Source: a virus
Strand: one strand, 5' to 3'
IMG/VR virus record: IMGVR_UViG_3300025853_005953
Location: 1 to 28,199 of that record
Length of the DNA: 28,199 nt
The position numbers and the translations under genes are program-made. Below are positions 23,286 to 28,199 of the stretch, piece by piece; position 1 is the stretch's first letter, and each line of letters begins with the position of its first letter. The notes below the pieces were generated by a model. It was given only the letters and a program-made list of their open reading frames with translations. It was not told where the DNA came from and did no database searches.

Positions 23286-24112
23286 TACAGAGTCACTCCT
23301 CCACCGATACCCATGCTAGCAAGTGCAGGAGTTGCTGCGGTTAGAATACCAAGAGGGCTGGACATGCCACGACGGTAGTCAGAACGTGTACGGCGATTAC
23401 GTTGACGAGCACGGATGGCATCTCCACCATAAGCTTGTCCAAGTTGTGCAAGCTGCAGAGGATCCATTGTATCAAACTGAGAACTGAGTTGTTCAAACTG
23501 TTGGTTGAACATATCAATCAAAGCAGCCATGTCATCCTGATAACCCATCTGCATATCAGCAAACAGTGAGTTAAGATACGACATGTCAAAGCCATCACCG
23601 TAACCATAGTCATCGTAACTAGCAGGTGTTTGAGTAGCAGCTGCAGTAGTATCAGCAGCAGTAGTATCAGCAGCAGTATCACCAACAGCAGGAGCTGCAC
23701 CCATAGGACGTACACCAACACGACCGCCAGGACGGATCTGTGTACCACCGATCATCAACTGAGCAGGTACTGCTTCTTGACCACCAACACGTTGACCCTG
23801 CCTCATGTATCCAGGAGAACCAGGACTACCCATCATACCTTGAAGGGCACGGCCAATGTTACCTGTGCCAAAGCTGGGTTGACCATATGGTGATGGTTTA
23901 GCCTTTTGCGCCTGCTTGATCAGCATATTAGCTGCACCTGAATTAAGCCGAACATCACGTCCAGCCTTATTCATGGCATCCATTCGCTTGATAATCTGCT
24001 GCGAAGACGCACCAGTTTGTCTAGCAACGTCTTTTAATTCTGACCTACTAATACCACCAGGAGCCAGCTCACGGAGTGCAGCTTTAACTCCACCTTTCTT
24101 TTTCTTAGCCAT
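23285..24112 (-). CDS. Putative virion protein, T7 gp7.3-like position
   Basis: The protein has 275 residues: a lysine-rich start (MAKKKKGGVKAALREL), a basic helical region to about 75, a Gly/Pro/Met-rich middle, a DTTAA repeat (about 143-157), an acidic segment 'MQMGYQDDMAALIDMFNQQFEQL' and an Arg-rich end 'RARQRNRRTRSDYRRGMSSPLG...GIGGGVTL'. T7 gp7.3, a tail-assembly virion protein placed just before the portal gene, also has a Lys-rich start and a basic tail ending in GGG plus hydrophobics, but it is only 99 residues. Homology to gp7.3 is a suggestion from position and architecture. Its stop overlaps the portal start. Confidence 0.75.
   Translation of the reverse strand: MAKKKKGGVKAALRELAPGGISRSELKDVARQTGASSQQIIKRMDAMNKAGRDVRLNSGAANMLIKQAQKAKPSPYGQPSFGTGNIGRALQGMMGSPGSPGYMRQGQRVGGQEAVPAQLMIGGTQIRPGGRVGVRPMGAAPAVGDTAADTTAADTTAAATQTPASYDDYGYGDGFDMSYLNSLFADMQMGYQDDMAALIDMFNQQFEQLSSQFDTMDPLQLAQLGQAYGGDAIRARQRNRRTRSDYRRGMSSPLGILTAATPALASMGIGGGVTL
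23643..23682 (-). repeat. 15-bp tandem repeat in gp7.3-like gene
   Basis: The plus strand shows two exact adjacent copies of GCAGTAGTATCAGCA (23643-23657 and 23658-23672) and a third partial copy. In the protein this encodes repeated DTTAA units in a linker. Such in-frame repeats commonly vary in number between relatives. Confidence 0.85.
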
Positions 24113-24311
24113 TGTTTTCTTCAGTGAGTTCGTTTTGAATCCACTCGACCACTGAACGCTGGCCGGAGCGGTACATTATTTTTTCGATGGAATCATCGGG
24201 GGTGGGTGTAGTTGGTGGAAAGTTCTCCTCTAACCTAGAGAGGATTGCATTCAACTGAAGACCAGATGTCTCCAGAAGATTAAGCATATTGTGGGAGGTT
24301 GGGGTTTGCAT
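24105..24311 (-). CDS. 68-residue conserved small phage protein
   Basis: The start chosen is the ATG at 24309-24311, giving MQTPTSHNMLNLLETSGLQL...; a start nine codons upstream would lie deeper inside the ribonucleotide reductase beta gene. The C-terminal part 'DDSIEKIMYRSGQRSVVEWIQNEL' looks like a conserved short helix motif; I recall similar peptides in other marine phages, always without known function. It overlaps nrdB by 32 nt and the next gene by 8 nt. Confidence 0.7.
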   Translation of the reverse strand: MQTPTSHNMLNLLETSGLQLNAILSRLEENFPPTTPTPDDSIEKIMYRSGQRSVVEWIQNELTEENNG

Positions 24312-24996
24312 GTTCAAAGAAGGCAGGCATACGAGCACGACGTGTGTCAGAAAGCTCAGGTGCCTTACCTTGATACATTAGAGAGTCGCTGGAATCCAGC
24401 CAAAATTTTTTGTCTAGATATTTATTTGAGGTGTTTTTACCTAGTGGCTCAAGAACCCAATTAATGGTTGCCTTCCGGAGCTTATCGAGAGAAGGACTCC
24501 AATCGAGACCAAGCTCAGTACATACCAAGCTATTTGCTGCCACATGTACTTGTTCATCACGTGAGATGTCAGCGCTTACTGTTCGGAGACCAGCATCACC
24601 GTTAAATCTGAAGAATGGGAGGAGCACAAAGAAAATTGCACGTTCGGCAACCAGTGCTTTGAGGATTGTGTGATCTGGATGAGCAATCCAGGCGTCCCTA
24701 AGCTTCTTCGCTTCGGCTTCAGCCTTTTCATCAACGCCGATAGCGTTGGCGATGTAACCGAGTGCAAGGTCGTGATTTTCCTCGTCCTTGATATTGGATT
24801 GAAGGAGATCCCTCGCCAAGTTTGGAACTTCATTCTTCAGTGCATCAGTAATAAAATCTCCGACGGGAAGTTCCATGTGGCGGATAGCCAAGGCACGGTA
24901 GATAGTTTCTTCCGCACCTTCACGGAGCTTCCCAGCTGTGGTCTGTACCGGAGACCACTTCCGTTTACGATTCAATAGTTTTTGATAGGGGTTCAT
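24280..24996 (-). CDS. nrdB: Ribonucleotide reductase class I, small (beta) subunit
   Basis: The protein has 238 residues, much shorter than E. coli NrdB (376). The start ATG (24994-24996) overlaps the alpha-subunit TGA as ATGA. Metal ligands of a ferritin-like dimetal protein can be placed: Glu 42, E72-x-x-H75 (EENH), Glu 118 and E148-x-x-H151 (EQVH). The residue four after His 75, where E. coli has the radical Tyr 122, is Leu 79, so a stable tyrosyl radical at that place is not possible; a metal-based radical (as in tyrosine-less class I enzymes) is the likely alternative. The protein supplies the radical for the alpha subunit to make deoxynucleotides for phage DNA. Confidence 0.85.
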   Translation of the reverse strand: MNPYQKLLNRKRKWSPVQTTAGKLREGAEETIYRALAIRHMELPVGDFITDALKNEVPNLARDLLQSNIKDEENHDLALGYIANAIGVDEKAEAEAKKLRDAWIAHPDHTILKALVAERAIFFVLLPFFRFNGDAGLRTVSADISRDEQVHVAANSLVCTELGLDWSPSLDKLRKATINWVLEPLGKNTSNKYLDKKFWLDSSDSLMYQGKAPELSDTRRARMPAFFEHANPNLPQYA

Positions 24997-26384
24997 TCGC
25001 CGCAATTACAATCAGGAGCAGGGTCATTTAGAAGAGACTCCAGGTATGCGGTAACGTCGCCATCATCCAATGCGGCATAAGCATCAGACTTATCTTGAAC
25101 GTCGCCCATTACCTGAAGCGAATAGTAAAGAGAAGTCTGTGGACTTGCCAACCAATCTTCGATGAATTGCTCATCATAGGTAACCACATCTGACCAGCTG
25201 TTGAAGGAGTAACCATGCAACAGTCCGGTGCCATCGAGCAGTCGAACAATACCGTCAACTACTCGCTTATAAGCCTCCCAGCCAACTTCCGACGCGATTT
25301 CTACATCACCATAGTCGTAGCTCTGGACGCCAAAGGTACCGCTGTCACGGTCCACCTGACGGGCAATGGGAGGGGCGATCTCAGGACAGGTAGTGTACCC
25401 ATCGAGATCAGTGTAGCGATAGCTGCAGGAGGCTGTAGGAGCGATTGCAAAGGCACGTTCCATACGATTAGCCTTAGCGATCTCTGCAGCTGCTTGGATG
25501 CCCGCCTTAAGCTCCTGTGCAATCAAGTAGCCAGGAGTAGAAGGGTAAGGGCGACCACTGTTCAATGCCTCAAGGGCACGACCAAAGTCATTGTAGGTTA
25601 CTCCACTGGCTCGGAGAAGGTTGGCAAGTCCCAGCATTCCGAGACCGACTTGGCGATCAGTCTCTGAAGGCAAGTACTCTCCGCTTTCTCCAACATTTGT
25701 TTTGCCGTGTAGCTCACACAGTTCGGACATTCCTTGTGCAAACGCACCTCGAATTTCATCGAGTTCGCATCCGCCGAGGTTGACATGTTGAAGTAGACAG
25801 GTCCCTCGACTTGGGAGATATACTTCCAGGCATACGTTACCCCGGATTCGATTTCCATTGCGATCTACCTTTGTTTTGTTAAGCCAGATGTCACCACGTT
25901 TGATGCCTTCTAGAAGAGCTTCTTTAACTTCTTGGTCAGCAAGTTCCCACCAACGTTCGTTGATGTTGACGCAGCGCTTAACCCAAGGTAGATCAGCCCT
26001 ACTAGCAGTGATAAACTCAAGGACATCTGGATGGCTGAGATCCAAATGACAAACCACAGCACCATTCTTATACACACCTCCACGACGGAGGATTTCATTC
26101 AATGTAGAGTAAATTTTAGCAAAGGATACAGGACCAGATGCTACTAGTCCTTTACCATTCTCAGCTCCTTTGGGTCGCAGCTTGCTAAGGTGTACAGCAA
26201 CGCCTGCACCGTATCGGAGTGCATGGCTAACGAAACGCCAACTGGCTTCGATTCCATTTTCTCCTTCCATCGTGTCTTCCACAACGAAGACTGTACAGGA
26301 GACAGGCAAGCGAGAGGTTGGATCATCAATCCAGGATTGTACACGACCAGTACGAGCAATAAGTTCTTTAGGTGGTTTCGACAT
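24993..26384 (-). CDS. nrdA: Ribonucleotide reductase class I, large (alpha) subunit, short form
   Basis: The protein has 463 residues from the ATG at 26382-26384; a TTG two codons earlier is less likely. It starts near the catalytic barrel and has no N-terminal ATP cone, so overall activity control by ATP/dATP is probably missing. Catalytic residues are Cys 30 ('LPVSC'), the triad N183/C185/E187 ('GNVCLEV'), Cys 196 ('GTCLLQ') and the loop 'IAPTASCSY'. The radical-transfer tyrosine pair Y420-Y421 ('SLYYSL') and the C-terminal CNC (C459, C461) support class I rather than class II, which some cyanophage homologues were formerly called. It works with the adjacent beta subunit. Confidence 0.92.
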   Translation of the reverse strand: MSKPPKELIARTGRVQSWIDDPTSRLPVSCTVFVVEDTMEGENGIEASWRFVSHALRYGAGVAVHLSKLRPKGAENGKGLVASGPVSFAKIYSTLNEILRRGGVYKNGAVVCHLDLSHPDVLEFITASRADLPWVKRCVNINERWWELADQEVKEALLEGIKRGDIWLNKTKVDRNGNRIRGNVCLEVYLPSRGTCLLQHVNLGGCELDEIRGAFAQGMSELCELHGKTNVGESGEYLPSETDRQVGLGMLGLANLLRASGVTYNDFGRALEALNSGRPYPSTPGYLIAQELKAGIQAAAEIAKANRMERAFAIAPTASCSYRYTDLDGYTTCPEIAPPIARQVDRDSGTFGVQSYDYGDVEIASEVGWEAYKRVVDGIVRLLDGTGLLHGYSFNSWSDVVTYDEQFIEDWLASPQTSLYYSLQVMGDVQDKSDAYAALDDGDVTAYLESLLNDPAPDCNCGE

Positions 26385-26386
26385 TA

Positions 26387-26767
26387 TCAAACAAGATCAT
26401 TAAGGTTTGGTGGTTGATAGTTCGGTCCTTTGAGAACCTTCCCATCTTCACGGTAGATAGGGTTACCGTTGTCGTCTAGTTTAGACAGGTTACTTTTGTG
26501 GACACGATCCAGAGCTTCATCTAGATCCCATCCAAGATTAGCTGCGTACTGGTAACACACATAGACCAGATCAGCTAATTCTTTTAGGCACTCTGCAGAG
26601 TTAACTACAAGACCCATAATGAGTTGGTTCTCAGCATCAAGGAACTCTTTAAATTCCTCAACGATCAAACGCCTCTGCAAAGTCCGTGAAGCCGGCGTAG
26701 TACTGTTCTTCACCCGGAAACTTTTCCGGAATTCGACGGCTTGCTGCTGACGGGTGGAGGATGTCAT
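26387..26767 (-). CDS. MazG-like nucleotide pyrophosphohydrolase
   Basis: The protein has 126 residues. The helical metal site is visible as 'VEEFKEF' (E37, E38, E41) and 'ECLKELADLVYV' (E63, D66), followed by 'GWDLDEALDRVHKSNLSKL', the usual end of phage all-alpha NTP pyrophosphohydrolases of the MazG/HisE superfamily. It probably hydrolyses nucleoside triphosphates or ppGpp-like compounds and so supports phage nucleotide supply; the substrate is not known. The first 37 codons overlap the DUF3310 gene in another frame, and the domain needs part of that region, so the overlap is real. The RNR alpha ATG follows after 2 nt. Confidence 0.85.
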   Translation of the reverse strand: MTSSTRQQQAVEFRKSFRVKNSTTPASRTLQRRLIVEEFKEFLDAENQLIMGLVVNSAECLKELADLVYVCYQYAANLGWDLDEALDRVHKSNLSKLDDNGNPIYREDGKVLKGPNYQPPNLNDLV

Positions 26768-26963
26768 TTTCTAGTTCGTTTTGCAGATAGTGGATTGCTT
26801 TGCGTAGATCGTCACGCTTACTGTCTTTATGACCAGCGCGACATATGTATTTAATTGCGTTACCAAGGTGGAAGTCTAGTCCTTGGTCTCGAATGAAATC
26901 CCAAACTTGGATGCTACCTCGTCGATAGTATTCTGGTCCGGTGGTGTTTGTGGAATTGGCCAT
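26658..26963 (-). CDS. DUF3310 protein
   Basis: The protein has 101 residues. The motif 'YYRRGSIQVWDFIRDQGLDFHLGNAIKYICRAGHKDSKRDDLRKAIHYLQNEL' (core GNAIKYICRAGHKD, about residues 34-47) is that of DUF3310, small phage proteins near replication and nucleotide genes; the molecular function is unknown. The C-terminal 35 residues, beyond the conserved core, lie in the overlap with the MazG-like gene. The first 88 nt overlap the NblA-like gene. Confidence 0.88.
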   Translation of the reverse strand: MANSTNTTGPEYYRRGSIQVWDFIRDQGLDFHLGNAIKYICRAGHKDSKRDDLRKAIHYLQNELENDILHPSAASRRIPEKFPGEEQYYAGFTDFAEAFDR

Positions 26964-27169
26964 TTAGAAACTAGGTTAGATACGTTGTTGCCGAGAACGA
27001 AGCACTGCTTCTGAAGAGCAAGGAAGAGAGTAATGATAGCATCAATCTCTCCCTTCGATTGGTTCAGTGCATCTTCAATCTGACGCATCTTGAACTGCTG
27101 CTCTATCGTCAGCTCTGTCACTGGAGGAGGTGGGAACCCAGTGCTTGATTTGTTCATTGAGAAAGTCAT
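26876..27169 (-). CDS. NblA-like phycobilisome degradation protein (candidate)
   Basis: The start chosen is the ATG at 27167-27169, with GGAG four bases upstream, giving 97 residues; ATG 27157 (MNKSSTG) is the alternative. Residues about 18-68 read like NblA: 'ELTIEQQFKMRQIE', a first helix, then 'LFLALQKQ', then a second helix ending 'SNLVSKW'. Compared from memory with Anabaena NblA ('ELSLEQQFSIRSF...LVKLYEQ...LLKHQW'), the distance from EQQF to the final Trp is 48 against 47 residues. NblA docks on phycobilisomes and delivers them to Clp protease. There is a proline-rich N-terminal extension and a polar C-terminal tail. It overlaps the exonuclease and DUF3310 genes. A different helical hairpin family remains possible. 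Confidence 0.6.
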   Translation of the reverse strand: MTFSMNKSSTGFPPPPVTELTIEQQFKMRQIEDALNQSKGEIDAIITLFLALQKQCFVLGNNVSNLVSKWPIPQTPPDQNTIDEVASKFGISFETKD

Positions 27170-27845
27170 AGTTCTCCGCTTGTAGGATTTTAGCAAGACG
27201 TGCATTGAGTAACGCTACGTCTTCATCTAGATCCTTCTCAGCAAAAGCATCTACAACTGTCTGCCAATTAGATCCATGTTGTTCAAGGAGAGCGTCTGCT
27301 CTCTTGATACCAATACCAGGAACACCAGAGTAACCATCGGTTTGGTCTCCTGCCATGGTTTGTATTAGGTGCCACCGATCACCTTCTTCTTTGGTGATCT
27401 CAATGACTCCATTGTTGAAGTCATAAAGTTGACCAGGTATCTGTCTCATGTCCTTATCAGGACTGCAGATGATGTGACCCTCTTCCTTAGTGGCGTAGAT
27501 ACCTAAGGCATCGTCTGCTTCAAGCGTCGGGATGATGACAACCGGGAACGTCTTTTGAAGCGCCTTGATGACACGTTTGTAACCACACGGCTTCTTTCTA
27601 TTTCGGTGTCCTTTATAGTCTGGTGCAAGAGATTTGCGAAAGTTATTAGAATCAGAGAAGAAAAGAATAGAGTCGTCAAAACATCCTAAGTCATTTGCGA
27701 TGTTGTAGAGATCACGCTCTACAGCAGCTAATGCCTCACTAAACTTGCTAGTGACTACAATAACATCATCGCCATAATCAATTTCTGTCTCACATGCTGC
27801 ACAGCATTTGTAGACAATATAATCGGCATCAATAAGAAGACTCAT
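27075..27845 (-). CDS. 5'-3' exonuclease, T7 gp6-like
   Basis: The protein has 256 residues of the FEN/PIN-like exonuclease family. Acidic metal-site residues are visible: D6 and D8 ('LLIDADYI'), E109/D111/D112 ('LEADDALG'), D130/D132 ('CSPDKDMRQ') and D167/D170 ('MAGDQTDGYSG'), followed by the helix-hairpin-helix 'GVPGIGIKRADALL' (174-187). In T7 the homologue removes RNA primers and degrades host DNA to recycle nucleotides. It starts with an ATGA overlap with the small basic gene upstream; its last 95 nt overlap the NblA-like gene, in a C-terminal tail that looks disordered. Confidence 0.93.
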   Translation of the reverse strand: MSLLIDADYIVYKCCAACETEIDYGDDVIVVTSKFSEALAAVERDLYNIANDLGCFDDSILFFSDSNNFRKSLAPDYKGHRNRKKPCGYKRVIKALQKTFPVVIIPTLEADDALGIYATKEEGHIICSPDKDMRQIPGQLYDFNNGVIEITKEEGDRWHLIQTMAGDQTDGYSGVPGIGIKRADALLEQHGSNWQTVVDAFAEKDLDEDVALLNARLAKILQAENYDFLNEQIKHWVPTSSSDRADDRAAVQDASD

Positions 27846-27976
27846 CCTTGACCCCGCTTGAGCTTTCGCCCACGCTTGGGAAGAGAACGTCGTCCATTAC
27901 CTTGGTGGGTGTGTTTGTATTTAGCACGGGAGTTGAATTCAACACGACCCAGTGCTGTCTTGGATTTTACTGCCAT
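27842..27976 (-). CDS. 44-residue basic protein, unknown
   Basis: The ATG at 27974-27976 opens a 44-codon frame ending in TGA at 27842-27844, which overlaps the exonuclease ATG. The peptide (MAVKSKTALGRVEFNSRAKY...) is strongly basic, with 'TALGRVEFNSRAKYKHTHQG' and 'RRSLPKRGRKLKRGQG'. I recognise no domain. The charge suggests DNA or RNA binding, and it stands between DNA polymerase and exonuclease, so a replication accessory role is possible. Confidence 0.75.
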   Translation of the reverse strand: MAVKSKTALGRVEFNSRAKYKHTHQGNGRRSLPKRGRKLKRGQG

Positions 27977-27990
27977 TAGTTTGTGGTGAA

Positions 27991-28199
27991 TTAGTGAACG
28001 TCTGCCCAGGTTTGTCCGATCTTACCTTCGGCTGCGATAGGGATTCTAAGGCCATAGCTCTCGCCAGCTGTTAGAGAGGATAATTCAAGAGCTGATCGGA
28101 GCGTGTCGGCATACTCTGGAGGGCATTCAAATTGAAGTTCGTCATGTACAAAGGCTAGTTGATAAGCTTCAATCTGATTGAGTTTGATTACATTATGAG
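27991..28199 (-). CDS. DNA polymerase I family, C-terminal end (partial)
   Basis: The last 69 codons are present; the 5' part lies beyond the right edge of the window. The visible part 'IEAYQLAFVHDELQFECPPEYADTL' contains motif C of family A polymerases (VHDE, with the catalytic Asp), and the end '...IPIAAEGKIGQTWADVH' matches the typical end of T7-like DNA polymerases ('G..W...H'). It is the replicative polymerase, T7 gp5-like. The stop TAA is 15 nt before the small basic gene. Confidence 0.93.
   Translation of the reverse strand, partial: HNVIKLNQIEAYQLAFVHDELQFECPPEYADTLRSALELSSLTAGESYGLRIPIAAEGKIGQTWADVH

Overview
This window is part of a T7-like (autographivirus-type) cyanophage genome, written in the reverse of the usual orientation: every gene I can support lies on the minus strand, so transcription runs from the right end (28199) to the left end (1). 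The gene order is the podovirus order DNA polymerase, exonuclease, nucleotide metabolism, portal, scaffold, capsid, tail tubes, internal virion proteins, fibre, lysis. The host is a cyanobacterium, because the phage carries psbA (photosystem II D1), a high-light-inducible protein and an NblA-like protein. NblA acts on phycobilisomes, so a marine Synechococcus-type host is more likely than Prochlorococcus; this is inference.

Right part (24105-28199), replication and nucleotide metabolism: the C-terminal end of a family A DNA polymerase, a small basic protein, a T7 gp6-like 5'-3' exonuclease, an NblA-like protein, a DUF3310 protein, a MazG-like pyrophosphohydrolase, and a class I ribonucleotide reductase (short alpha, small beta without the radical tyrosine). 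The exonuclease, NblA-like, DUF3310 and MazG-like genes overlap out of frame by about 90-110 nt each, an unusually compressed block.

Middle part (15991-24112), head module with a host-derived cargo slot: a gp7.3-like virion protein, the portal, a proline-rich small protein and the scaffold, followed by the insert hli, two tiny lysine-rich peptides, an RlpA-like lytic transglycosylase, an endonuclease VII-type HNH nuclease overlapping the psbA start, full-length but divergent psbA, and two small proteins. The major capsid protein follows behind a leader with a perfect palindrome and a GGGAGA hairpin that may be the phage RNA polymerase promoter. Three small probable head-associated genes follow, then a clear Rho-independent terminator at about 15949-15978.

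Left part (1-15922), tail, injection and lysis: tail tubular proteins A and B, gp14-like, gp15-like (lytic transglycosylase plus a degenerate M23 domain) and gp16-like internal virion proteins, two fibre or beta-helix proteins that share a module, a small holin-like membrane protein, and the first 26 codons of a gene that probably belongs to lysis.

I see no tRNA, CRISPR, insertion sequence, integrase or attachment site. Stretches without a gene are all shorter than 300 bases and are described as separate entries.
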